Made by a program: the position numbers and the translations under genes
Source: Oxalobacter sp.
GTDB taxonomy: Bacteria; Pseudomonadota; Gammaproteobacteria; Burkholderiales; Burkholderiaceae_D
NCBI GenBank assembly: GCA_016291665.1
Contig: JAEEYE010000001.1
Location: 1-55,020, forward strand
DNA length: 55,020 nt
Direction: 5' to 3'
Notes under the pieces: generated by a model
Database searches by the model: none
What the model was told of the DNA's origin: nothing
What the model saw: only the letters and a program-made list of their open reading frames with translations
Part shown: one piece after another, positions 47,202 through 55,020 of the stretch
Layout of the letters: the number at the start of each line of letters is the position of its first letter
Numbering within the stretch: the stretch's first letter is position 1

Positions 47202-47516
47202 CAACCTACAACCAATTCCAAAAAACCGTTGTTATCCATTGATTTTTAAAAGGCTTTTTAGCTATCCACTTTTTCTGTGGATAACATTGTGAACAAGTAG
47301 GTAAGAACCTATGCTTTCCCTAGGAAAAATGCGACCTTCTATAGATTGCCCATCAAAACGGCAATTGATTTTTTTATTAAAAATCAATTAATTAAAAATC
47401 ATGCCTTCAAAATCGAAAATTTTCTATGAAAGACAGACTTTTTCGCCTTAGCTGTTGGTTATTTTCGACATGGCTACCTTTCCAGCTTGACGAAACCGCT
47501 TTCATCAGCATGGTTT
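47202..47516. other. Intergenic region upstream of priA with DnaA-box-like sites and AT-rich hairpin
   Basis: The 315-base region between mltA and priA has no gene. It holds TTATCCATT (47232-47240), CTATCCACT (47262-47270), the perfect DnaA box TGTGGATAA in reverse orientation (47276-47284) and TGTGAACAA (47288-47296). The second and third form an inverted repeat. Farther on, 47363-47389 is an 11-bp A/T hairpin within a run that is almost pure A/T up to 47399. Confidence 0.5.
47276..47284 (-). promoter_or_regulatory. Perfect DnaA box (TTATCCACA on minus strand)
   Basis: The nine-base consensus is exact. Three weaker matches (7 of 9) lie within 60 bases. It is 75 bases upstream of the priA start. 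Confidence 0.5.
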
Positions 47517-48863
47517 TTACGACTTTGGCAAAAGCAACCAAACTCTAAGCTTCTGCTTCATCTTACCAGCCTTCTTGCCAGCCTCGTTGCCCCACCCCCA
47601 GAAGAAATCCGCACGGACAGGTCCCGCAATCGCGCCTCCCGTGTCCTGTGCCATGACAAGACGCCGCAGCGGCTCTTTTGAGTTTGGCATTGTAGTATCC
47701 AGAAAGACAGGCGTACCCATTGGAATATACTTCCGGTCAACCGCAATCGAACGCCCCGGCGTTAAAGGCACACCTTGGGAACCCTTTGGCCCTTCATTCG
47801 GATCAGTCAATTTTTCCTCACGGAAAAAGACATAGCTCGGATTTGCATCCAGTACTTCACGTAACCTATTGGGATGTTTGCGTACCCACTGCTTGATCTG
47901 TTGAGCCGATGCCTGTCCAGGTTTCAATTCCCTCTTATCCAGCAAATAGCGACCAATGGATCGGTATGGCCGACCATTCTGGTTCGCATAAGCCAACCGC
48001 ACGGTTTTATTAGATTCAGGCAAATAAACACGGCCGGATCCTTGGATTTCCAAGAAGAACGCATCAATGACGTCATCAACCCAGAGGATTTCTTGCCCCT
48101 TTAATTTGCCAGAGGACTCAATCTGCCCCCTTGTTTCATAAGGGACAACACGTGCTGCTGGCCGAAGGGTTGTGTAATCGACTGTCTCCGGAGGGGCATA
48201 AGGCACAACCTTCTTACCGTCTTTACGCCCCCACATCTGTAGACCTGCAACTTTCGGATAAGCATCACTGATATCCACCTGCAGCAAATCTGCCGTAGGT
48301 GCTACAGCCTCCTCTTCATTGGTAGATACGGGTTTGAGGCTTGCCAAATGCCCCCTTAAGCGCATCCCTTTAAGTTGCGGGTACACGTCAGTAAACTCAA
48401 TATCCAATAGGTCTGCTGGCTCACGGTACATTGCCGTCTGGAACGCACCACGCTTTTCATAACTCCCACGCAGGACGGGCTCATAATACCCCGTCGCCAA
48501 GCCAGTATCTGACCCACTGTCTGTCATGATGACGTAAGGATTAAACCACTCCTCAAAGTATTCCCTGACTGCCTGAGAATCACCGCCATCAACGCTTTGG
48601 GCAGCTGCACACGTTTTTTGCCACTGCGTCAGTTCACTGTTCGCTTGGCAAGACCTCATAAATGCAGGCCAGACCGCCTTAACATCATCCTGACGCCAGC
48701 CTGGGATTTCACTGAAACGTACGCGCTTTTGATGACGGACAACCTGTGTATCCGGCAACTTCACATCTTGCGGCTTATCAGGCAAAAAAGGGATATCCGA
48801 ACAAGCAGTCAAAAGCAGTGAAGCAGAAAGAGCGGCAAAAGTAAGATAACGACGATAAGGCAT
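47517..48863 (-). CDS. mltA: Membrane-bound lytic murein transglycosylase A
   Basis: The 448-residue outer-membrane lipoprotein begins at ATG 48863 with a lipobox LLTAC, the acylated cysteine being C21. The MltA domain includes TGYYEPVL and ILWVDDVIDAFFLEIQGSGRV. The C-terminal 3D domain has three conserved aspartates in SIAVDRKYIPMGTPVFLDTT and MAQDTGGAIAGPVRADFFWG. It degrades murein strands with formation of anhydro ends. A longer frame to 48893 has no signal-peptide logic. It diverges from rpe over 229 bases, where I see no convincing promoter or gene. Confidence 0.95.
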   Translation of the reverse strand: MPYRRYLTFAALSASLLLTACSDIPFLPDKPQDVKLPDTQVVRHQKRVRFSEIPGWRQDDVKAVWPAFMRSCQANSELTQWQKTCAAAQSVDGGDSQAVREYFEEWFNPYVIMTDSGSDTGLATGYYEPVLRGSYEKRGAFQTAMYREPADLLDIEFTDVYPQLKGMRLRGHLASLKPVSTNEEEAVAPTADLLQVDISDAYPKVAGLQMWGRKDGKKVVPYAPPETVDYTTLRPAARVVPYETRGQIESSGKLKGQEILWVDDVIDAFFLEIQGSGRVYLPESNKTVRLAYANQNGRPYRSIGRYLLDKRELKPGQASAQQIKQWVRKHPNRLREVLDANPSYVFFREEKLTDPNEGPKGSQGVPLTPGRSIAVDRKYIPMGTPVFLDTTMPNSKEPLRRLVMAQDTGGAIAGPVRADFFWGWGNEAGKKAGKMKQKLRVWLLLPKS

Positions 48864-49092
48864 AGATTCCCTCAAACATAAGACCAAATGCAAAGCAGTG
48901 ATTTGCTATCTTGACATCCCCTCTCCCCCAAAGCAAGCAGATTGCAATAAGGCGAAACGCCCGTTTTCGCTATCCCACATAAGATTGTCCACGATTCGCA
49001 TGGTTTCCTAGTGGATTTTGCTCAAACAGCACCGCTCATCTCGCCCAAAGCGCTTAAAATAGAAGCGTTGAATTCTTACCGAACCCACCACT

Positions 49093-49779
49093 ATGACCCG
49101 ATTTTTGATTGCCCCCAGTATCCTTTCTGCTGACTTTGCCCGATTAGGTGAAGAAGTGACAGATGTCATCGCCGCAGGCGCTGACATCATCCACTTCGAT
49201 GTGATGGATAACCATTACGTTCCCAATCTAACCATTGGCCCGATGGTCTGTTCTGCCATCAAGCCATTAGTCAAAGTGCCCATTGACGTTCACCTGATGG
49301 TAAAGCCCGTTGATAGCATGGTCAGTGCATTTGCCGAAGCTGGCGCAGACATCATTTCATTTCATGTCGAAGCCTCTGAACACATTGACAGGACTCTGCA
49401 ACTAATCAAGAGCTTCGGCAAGAAAGCCGGGCTTGTATTCAACCCTGCTACACCGCTCCATTGCATCGAACACGTCATCGACAAGCTTGACCTCATTCTC
49501 ATCATGTCGGTCAATCCAGGATTTGGTGGACAATCTTTCATTCCAAGCGCCTTAAAGAAAATTGAAACTGTGCGCAAAATGATTGATGCTTCTGGCCGGA
49601 ACATCCTCTTGGAAGTTGACGGCGGCATCAAGGCAGACAACATCGCCGCTGTCGCCCAAGCAGGAGCAGACACCTTTGTTGCCGGCTCAGCAATTTTTAA
49701 AAGCACTGACTACAAAACGACCATCGATGCGATGAGAGAACAACTTCGGAAAGTCAGTCACCCTGCAAAGAAGGACTAA
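49093..49779 (+). CDS. rpe: Ribulose-phosphate 3-epimerase
   Basis: The 228-residue TIM-barrel enzyme interconverts D-ribulose 5-phosphate and D-xylulose 5-phosphate. Its motifs are [44 protein letters not shown] and [10 protein letters not shown]. The ATG has no strong Shine-Dalgarno. It heads rpe-gph-trpE, an order conserved in many betaproteobacteria; gph starts four bases after the stop. Confidence 0.97.
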   Translation: MTRFLIAPSILSADFARLGEEVTDVIAAGADIIHFDVMDNHYVPNLTIGPMVCSAIKPLVKVPIDVHLMVKPVDSMVSAFAEAGADIISFHVEASEHIDRTLQLIKSFGKKAGLVFNPATPLHCIEHVIDKLDLILIMSVNPGFGGQSFIPSALKKIETVRKMIDASGRNILLEVDGGIKADNIAAVAQAGADTFVAGSAIFKSTDYKTTIDAMREQLRKVSHPAKKD

Positions 49780-49783
49780 GCCC

Positions 49784-50458
49784 ATGCAACCCCTGAAAGA
49801 TACTCATGCCGTCATCCTAGACCTTGACGGGACTTTGATTGATTCAGTTCCAGACCTCGATGCCTCCTTAAACGGTATGCTATCCGACATGGGCTTACCT
49901 TCAGTTGATGAAGCGCAAGTCAGGATGTTCGTGGGGCGTGGCACCCCTCACCTTGTCAGGAGCACCATCTCTGTCCATTTAAACGAAGAAACCGTTGCCA
50001 CCTCCTTCGACAAGGCATTAACCCTCTTTTACCGGCATTACCGAAACTTCAACGGTGAACGTAGCCGTATGTACCCCAATGTCCGCGAAGGCATTGAAAA
50101 AATGGTAGCCAAAGGGCTGAAGATTGCCTGCGTCACAAACAAACCCTCTGTCTTCACTGAACCGCTGTTAGCCAAAAACGGCATCTACTCTTTCTTTGAT
50201 GCCATCTTCTGTGCTGATTCTTTTCCTAAGAAAAAGCCTGACCCGTTCCCGATGATCATGACCTGCAAAAAATTCAGCCTAAGCCCAAATCAGGTTGTTG
50301 CCATCGGTGATTCTAAAAACGACGCAAAAGCAGCGCGTGCGGCGGGCTGTTCCCTTTTCCTCGTGCCTTATGGGTATAATTACGGGATTCCTGTAGAAGA
50401 ACTCAAACCTGATGCTGTTGTTGAAGACCTGTATCAGGCAGTTGATTTCATAGATTGA
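49784..50458 (+). CDS. gph: Phosphoglycolate phosphatase (HAD superfamily)
   Basis: The 224-residue HAD hydrolase has the nucleophile motif DLDGTLIDS (D13, D15), a helical cap domain, the TNKP motif II (CVTNKPSVF), the lysine block KKKPDPFP and the acidic motif GDSKNDAKAA. It dephosphorylates 2-phosphoglycolate, for example from repair of DNA ends. Glycolate produced would enter the same glyoxylate pool as the genes at the left end. It lies in the rpe-gph-trpE cluster. Confidence 0.92.
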   Translation: MQPLKDTHAVILDLDGTLIDSVPDLDASLNGMLSDMGLPSVDEAQVRMFVGRGTPHLVRSTISVHLNEETVATSFDKALTLFYRHYRNFNGERSRMYPNVREGIEKMVAKGLKIACVTNKPSVFTEPLLAKNGIYSFFDAIFCADSFPKKKPDPFPMIMTCKKFSLSPNQVVAIGDSKNDAKAARAAGCSLFLVPYGYNYGIPVEELKPDAVVEDLYQAVDFID

Positions 50459-50468
50459 GGCACCATCA

Positions 50469-50546
50469 ATGATTCTCCGAAAAAAAACGGTCTATGCGCA
50501 ATCCAACCTGATTTCAGGGGGATTGTGGCGATGCCAGCCAAACTAG
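50469..50546 (+). other. Possible leader peptide upstream of trpE (25 codons, one Trp codon)
   Basis: ATG 50469 to TAG 50546 encodes MILRKKTVYAQ... ending LWRCQPN. GAGG lies nine bases upstream of the ATG. A single Trp codon near the end and no clear terminator/antiterminator pair make attenuation uncertain. A small hairpin TTTCCG / CGGAAA lies just before the trpE ribosome-binding site and could modulate it. Confidence 0.25.
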
Positions 50547-50618
50547 CAGGCTCCAGGCCTTATTGCACGCGTAACCGTTTTTAAAATATTTTTCCGTTAT
50601 GCGGAAAGGAGAAACACC

Positions 50619-52121
50619 ATGAACGAATCCGAATTCAAATCCCTGACAAGCCAGGGTTACAACCGCATCCCTCTCATCCTTGAGACTATCGCTGACCTCG
50701 ACACACCGTTGTCACTTTACCTGAAACTGACACAGGGCAACAACGGAGGACGTAACTCTTTCCTACTGGAGTCTGTCGTCGGTGGTGAACGTTTTGGCCG
50801 TTATTCCATCATTGGGCTCCCCGCAAGCACATTTCTGCGTGTTAGAGGCATGAAAACGGAGATTGTCTGCAACGGCAAAACCATTGAAACACATGATGGC
50901 AACCCACTTGACTTTATCGCCACCTTCCAATCACGTTACAACGTCTATATCAAACCAGGACTTCCCCGCTTTTGCGGAGGCTTGGCAGGTTATTTTGGGT
51001 ACGACACCATCCGCTATATCGAAGACAAGCTAAAAGACAGCGCCCCTCAAGATGACTTGGGTTTCCCCGACATCCAATTACTGCTCACAGAAGAAATTGC
51101 TGTCATTGACAATGTTGCCGGCAAAATCTACCTGATTGTTTATGCCAACCCTTCTGAGCCCAATGCCTACACCAACGGGATAGCACGCTTAAACGAACTG
51201 GCAGCTATGCTTGAAAAACCAACGACTGCCCCATCAATGATTGGCAGTGGTATCACTGAAACCATCGCCGACTTCCCACCTGATGACTTCAAAGATGCTG
51301 TCGTCAAAACTAAACAATACATTGCCAATGGCGACTGCATGCAGGTCGTGCTTGCCCGCCGTATGCGTAAGCCTTTCACGGATTCCCCATTGTCACTGTA
51401 CCGTTCATTGCGTTCACTGAATCCTTCGCCATACCTGTACTATTACCATTTTGATGACTTGTACATTGTTGGTTCTTCCCCTGAAATCCTTGTACGCCAG
51501 GAAAGTACCCCAGAAGGCCGCAAGATTGTTATCCGACCACTGGCAGGCACACGCAAACGTGGTGTAACACCTGAAGAGGACGAAAAACTGGCTAAAGAAC
51601 TTCTTACCGATGCGAAAGAAATTGCCGAACATGTCATGCTGATTGACTTGGCACGTAACGACATCGGACGTATCGCAGAAATCGGCTCAGTGAAACTGAC
51701 TGAAAAAATGGCTATTGAAAAATATTCCCATGTACAGCATATTGTCTCAAATGTTGAAGGCATTTTAAGATCAGGGTTAACCAACCTGGATGTCCTAAAA
51801 GCGACATTCCCCGCAGGAACCCTCTCAGGAGCACCTAAGGTTCGCGCCATGGAAATCATCGATGAGATGGAACCAGTCAAGCGCGGTATCTATGGTGGCG
51901 CCTGCGGTTACCTTTCGTTTAGTGGAGAAATGGATTTAGCCATCGCCATCCGCACCGGCCTCATTTACAAAGACATGCTTTATATTGGCGCCGGCGCAGG
52001 GATTGTGGCTGATTCTCAGCCTGAATCTGAACGCCAAGAAACCGAGAACAAGGCTCGCGCCGTCATCCGTGCAGCAGAAATGGTACAAGACGGTTCCTAT
52101 CGGATTCCCAACCATCCCTAA
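50619..52121 (+). CDS. trpE: Anthranilate synthase component I
   Basis: The 500-residue chorismate-using subunit begins MNESEFKSLTSQGYNRIPL. The feedback motif LLES is at 49-52, so tryptophan inhibition is expected. The catalytic C-terminal half has MQVVLARR, PSPYLYYYHF, RPLAGTRKRG, the LIDLARNDIGR block and GAPKVRAMEIIDEMEP. It needs a glutamine amidotransferase partner, TrpG; unusually, trpG-trpD-trpC do not follow, since rsmB comes next. AAAGGAG precedes the start. Confidence 0.97.
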   Translation: MNESEFKSLTSQGYNRIPLILETIADLDTPLSLYLKLTQGNNGGRNSFLLESVVGGERFGRYSIIGLPASTFLRVRGMKTEIVCNGKTIETHDGNPLDFIATFQSRYNVYIKPGLPRFCGGLAGYFGYDTIRYIEDKLKDSAPQDDLGFPDIQLLLTEEIAVIDNVAGKIYLIVYANPSEPNAYTNGIARLNELAAMLEKPTTAPSMIGSGITETIADFPPDDFKDAVVKTKQYIANGDCMQVVLARRMRKPFTDSPLSLYRSLRSLNPSPYLYYYHFDDLYIVGSSPEILVRQESTPEGRKIVIRPLAGTRKRGVTPEEDEKLAKELLTDAKEIAEHVMLIDLARNDIGRIAEIGSVKLTEKMAIEKYSHVQHIVSNVEGILRSGLTNLDVLKATFPAGTLSGAPKVRAMEIIDEMEPVKRGIYGGACGYLSFSGEMDLAIAIRTGLIYKDMLYIGAGAGIVADSQPESERQETENKARAVIRAAEMVQDGSYRIPNHP

Positions 52122-52153
52122 AAAACAGGCGCCTTCCCGAAAAGGAGTAGCAA

Positions 52154-53482
52154 TTGGCTTTTAAACGTCCCCCTTTCTTTTCAGGACAGGCTCCCGCCTT
52201 AGATTCCCTTGCTTTCAGGCTTGCTGGCGCCGCTGAAGCTACACGGCTGGTCTGCGCCGGCAAATCTCTACCTGATGCACTCGTTGCTGCCTGCCAGACA
52301 CTCAAAACAGACAACAGTTCACGAGCAGCCATCCAAGACATTGCCTACAATACGATGCGTAAGCTGGGCACTGCCCGTTTTCTGACCAGCTCTCTAGTTA
52401 AGAAATCCATTGAAACTGATATCGTCAAATATCTCTTATTCTGCGCCCTAGCACTCCTTATACCTGACGGATCAGTCCCACGATACAGTCCCTTTACCGT
52501 TGTCAACCAAGCAGTTACTGCAGCCAACACCATCCGTCATGCACAAAAGGCAAAAGGCTTAATCAATGCCGTCTTACGCAACTATCTACGCACCCAGGAA
52601 GTGCTTTTAGAAAAAGTAGCATCCAACGACGAAGCGAAATGGAACTACCCACAATGGTGGATTGACAACGTCAAAACACATTACCCGAACCAATGGCAAT
52701 CCATCCTTGAAGCTGGCAACCGAACACCTCCACTTACTTTACGCGTAAACACAAGACGGATATCTCCTGAAGACTACCTTAAACACCTGCAACAGGCACA
52801 TATTAGTGCAGACATCATCGGCCCGTATGCTGTACGCTTGGCTTCCCCCATACCCGTAGACCGCATTCCGGGATTCCAAGAAGGGCTCGTTTCTGTCCAA
52901 GACAAAGCAGCCCAGTTGGCTGCCCCACTCTTAGGGCTTAAGGACGGTATGCAAGTACTTGATGCGTGTGCTGCACCTGGCGGCAAATCAGCCCATATGC
53001 TGGAACTTGCAGACATTGCGTTAACTGCACTGGATAGTGGTAAAAAACGCCTTTCTATGATTCATGAAAACTTGGATCGCCTAGGACTTCATGCCCGCGT
53101 CCTACATGGGGATGCCACTCAATCAGACTGGTGGGATGGCACACTGTACGATTGTATCCTAGCTGACGTACCCTGTTCTGCATCAGGTGTCATCCGCAGG
53201 CATCCTGACATCCGATGGCTACGCAAACCAGAAGATGCCCAACAATTGGCATCATATGCCAAGTCTATTCTTGACAACCTCTGGGTCAAATTAAAACCCG
53301 GCGGCAAATTCCTTTTAGCAACCTGCTCTATCTGGCCAGAAGAATCTGAAGAACAGGCTGTTTTTTTTGCTTTTAAGCCAGATGCCCACAGACTTGATGC
53401 GTCAGGACAACTACTCCCAAGTTTCAATGGATTGAATGACCATGATGGTCTATTCTATGCATTATTCAGGAAATCCATTTAA
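52154..53482 (+). CDS. rsmB: 16S rRNA (cytosine967-C5)-methyltransferase (RsmB/NOL1-NOP2-Sun family)
   Basis: The 442-residue enzyme starts with TTG at 52154, supported by AAAGGAG seven bases upstream. An N-terminal NusB-like helical domain covers about 30-160, and the SAM-dependent core follows: motif I LDACAAPGGKSAH, ADVPCSASG with the catalytic cysteine, and ATCSIWPEE with the second cysteine. It makes m5C967 in 16S rRNA. Between trpE and the DUF4390-ntrY pair it fits the betaproteobacterial order rsmB-DUF4390-ntrY-ntrX. Confidence 0.93.
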   Translation: MAFKRPPFFSGQAPALDSLAFRLAGAAEATRLVCAGKSLPDALVAACQTLKTDNSSRAAIQDIAYNTMRKLGTARFLTSSLVKKSIETDIVKYLLFCALALLIPDGSVPRYSPFTVVNQAVTAANTIRHAQKAKGLINAVLRNYLRTQEVLLEKVASNDEAKWNYPQWWIDNVKTHYPNQWQSILEAGNRTPPLTLRVNTRRISPEDYLKHLQQAHISADIIGPYAVRLASPIPVDRIPGFQEGLVSVQDKAAQLAAPLLGLKDGMQVLDACAAPGGKSAHMLELADIALTALDSGKKRLSMIHENLDRLGLHARVLHGDATQSDWWDGTLYDCILADVPCSASGVIRRHPDIRWLRKPEDAQQLASYAKSILDNLWVKLKPGGKFLLATCSIWPEESEEQAVFFAFKPDAHRLDASGQLLPSFNGLNDHDGLFYALFRKSI

Positions 53483-53500
53483 CCTGGGAACCGAAACCCA

Positions 53501-54082
53501 ATGTTACAGATGCCCGCTATACGGAAACTCCAGCAGTTCATCATCGCCATTGCCTTGGCACTAATGGCATTGTGCCCTGTTGTTTCCTTTGCAGACGGCG
53601 GCATCTATATTAATTCAGCAAAAATTGACCGATCAGGAAACTATTATCGGTTGACAACCACGCAATCAATCACCTTCAACAGCAGTTTGCTGGACACCTT
53701 AAAACGCGGTGTCCCCTTGTACTTCAAGACAGAGCTTGAAATGACAAGTCGGCAACTGCTTTGGTTTGATATGACGGCGCTCTCCAAGGCAAGGACGGTC
53801 AAGCTTTCGTACAATGTCTTAACACGCCAGTACAGCGTCTATATCCCAGGTTCATTACAACGGACTTACCGGTCTTTTGACAGCGCCATGTCAGCCATCA
53901 GGTATCAGCCAAGTTGGGCTTTTGCTTATGTTTCTGAATTAAGCGATGACGAAAATTATGATGTGGCTGTCAGAACCGTCCTTGACGTCTCACAACTACC
54001 CAAACCATTCCAGATCAATGTCCTAAGTAGCCGTGATTGGGGGCTGACCTCTGACTGGAAGCACTTTTCATTTACGCCATAG
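53501..54082 (+). CDS. DUF4390 family exported protein
   Basis: The 193-residue protein has a signal peptide at about 1-31 (hydrophobic core IIAIALALMALCPVVSFA). The mature domain is beta-rich and begins DGGIYINSAKIDRSGNYYRL. This is the DUF4390 family, encoded upstream of the NtrY-like sensor kinase in betaproteobacteria. The domain may be a periplasmic partner or ligand sensor for the kinase; that is inference from linkage only. It starts 18 bases after rsmB and ends 12 bases before ntrY. Confidence 0.85.
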   Translation: MLQMPAIRKLQQFIIAIALALMALCPVVSFADGGIYINSAKIDRSGNYYRLTTTQSITFNSSLLDTLKRGVPLYFKTELEMTSRQLLWFDMTALSKARTVKLSYNVLTRQYSVYIPGSLQRTYRSFDSAMSAIRYQPSWAFAYVSELSDDENYDVAVRTVLDVSQLPKPFQINVLSSRDWGLTSDWKHFSFTP

Positions 54083-54094
54083 CCGGCCAGAATT

Positions 54095-55020
54095 GTGACC
54101 AGAACCTTAAGATACCTATTGATTGTTGGTGGTGCCGTCATGAGCATTCTGCTCTTCCTTCTGGCATCCGCTTCTGAAAACACAGCCTTCTTCGACAAGC
54201 ACTACTCCCTTTTGGTCGGCATCTGCATCCTTGTTGCAACCTCTTTGTTGCTCTTGGTTTCCCTGATGCTCTACCGACTATACGAGCGATACCGCCGGGG
54301 GAAATTTGGTGTCAAACTCACATCGAAACTTGTTCTCCTCTTTGCGTTGATGGGCATTCTCCCTGGCGCCGTCATTTATATGGTCTCCGTGCAGTTCGTC
54401 TCACGCTCCATTGAAACATGGTTCGACGTCAGAGTCGAAACTGCCTTAGATTCTGGGGTCAAACTGGCACAATCGATGCTTGAAACATCACGTACCAACG
54501 TCACCTCACGTGCGACCCACCTGTCTGCTGAACTCGCAGGAATGTCTCCGCAAGAAATGAATACAATCCTTGTTTCTCGCTACCGTAACCCTGAAACAGA
54601 TATCTTGGCTACTGTCATCAATTCAAAAGGGAAAATCCTCGCCTCATCTGCTACCGATCCTGAAATACTTGCAAAATCCCTACCCCCCTCTTCCCTACTA
54701 GAGCAGATGGACGAACCGTATTCTGCCATTGAAGGAACAGCGGACAACCCGGATACCCCTGAAAGCGAACAAAGCAAGCTCACAATACGCGTTATCGTCC
54801 CCATCAATGGGACTGACCATGCCTACCTCCAACTCTACCAGCCTGTTTCTGAGAACATCGCTGCTAATGCAGAAGCCCTGCGTGCCGCCTATAGTGAATA
54901 CCAAATCAGGTCTGTCTCGCGCTCGGGACTCCAAAAGATGTATATTGTCACGCTATCGCTAACGCTGCTTTTGGCCATATTCGGAGCCACTGCTGCTGCA
55001 TTCCAACTTGCTGCCAACCT
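54095..55020 (+). CDS. ntrY: Sensor histidine kinase NtrY, N-terminal part
   Basis: The gene starts at GTG 54095 and runs off the right edge; about 308 codons are present. The translation begins MTRTLRYLLIVGGAVMSILL and shows membrane segments near 6-24, 38-60 and 80-103. Then comes an extracytoplasmic sensor region with WFDVRVETALDSG, the NtrY signature, and a further membrane segment near the edge. The HAMP, PAS and kinase domains lie outside. NtrY works with NtrX, often in nitrogen, redox or envelope control. ATG 54140 is an alternative but would shorten the first membrane segment. Confidence 0.9.
   Translation, partial: MTRTLRYLLIVGGAVMSILLFLLASASENTAFFDKHYSLLVGICILVATSLLLLVSLMLYRLYERYRRGKFGVKLTSKLVLLFALMGILPGAVIYMVSVQFVSRSIETWFDVRVETALDSGVKLAQSMLETSRTNVTSRATHLSAELAGMSPQEMNTILVSRYRNPETDILATVINSKGKILASSATDPEILAKSLPPSSLLEQMDEPYSAIEGTADNPDTPESEQSKLTIRVIVPINGTDHAYLQLYQPVSENIAANAEALRAAYSEYQIRSVSRSGLQKMYIVTLSLTLLLAIFGATAAAFQLAAN

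Noticed and set aside
50547-50618. A classical trp attenuator between the leader frame and trpE
   Set aside because: T-rich tracts exist, but I found no convincing pair of competing hairpins.

Overview
The window reads as a chromosome segment of a betaproteobacterium of the Oxalobacteraceae, plausibly Oxalobacter. That assignment is an inference. It rests on conserved betaproteobacterial gene neighbourhoods (amgK-murU divergent from lptD-surA-pdxA-rsmA; aroQ-accB-accC-prmA; ffs-dnaX-ybaB-recR; rpe-gph-trpE; rsmB-DUF4390-ntrY), moderate GC content, and a formyl-CoA:oxalate CoA-transferase family gene beside a thiamine-diphosphate enzyme and sucCD. It is mostly dense housekeeping DNA. I saw no rRNA, tRNA, CRISPR array, insertion sequence or prophage.

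Layout. 1-1245: the end of a class V aminotransferase and a tartronate-semialdehyde reductase (glyoxylate/glycerate metabolism). 1281-5373: PagL-like lipid A deacylase, purB, mnmA, panD. 5447-12995: peptidoglycan-sugar salvage (amgK-murU) divergent from the outer-membrane biogenesis operon lptD-surA-pdxA-rsmA. 13054-17536: phosphate transport (pit plus a PhoU-like partner), dnaB and a Na+/H+ antiporter. 17699-19695: thiL-pgpA-pncC. 19756-25059, minus strand: TPP enzyme, CoA-transferase, sucC, sucD. 25303-32728, minus strand: corA, mtgA, aroE, a TonB-domain protein, rnb, an esterase-like protein, mpl. 32792-38875, plus strand: a conserved hypothetical, aroQ, accBC, prmA, a zinc-ribbon/DUF3426 membrane protein and a PfkB kinase gene broken by an in-frame TAG. 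38968-44006, minus strand: rpsT, recR, ybaB, dnaX, the SRP RNA gene ffs, ubiD. 44128-45106: an unannotated short transcription unit and a lytic transglycosylase. 45171-48863, minus strand: priA, mltA. 49093-55020, plus strand: rpe, gph, trpE, rsmB, a DUF4390 protein and the start of ntrY.

The stretch most worth attention is 19756-25205. A TPP-dependent enzyme of uncertain substrate, a CoA-transferase that keeps the catalytic Asp169 of Frc but differs at other active-site positions, and succinyl-CoA synthetase lie in one direction. An elaborate palindromic control region sits upstream and hairpins lie between the genes. SucCD could make succinyl-CoA, the transferase could move CoA onto oxalate or a related acid, and the TPP enzyme could act on the resulting acyl-CoA. 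This is a hypothesis; only the gene order and motifs are seen. Other points of interest are the split PfkB gene (37931-38875), a roughly 183-nt RNA with its own promoter and terminator (44128-44345), and a DnaA-box-like cluster next to an AT-rich hairpin upstream of priA (47232-47400).
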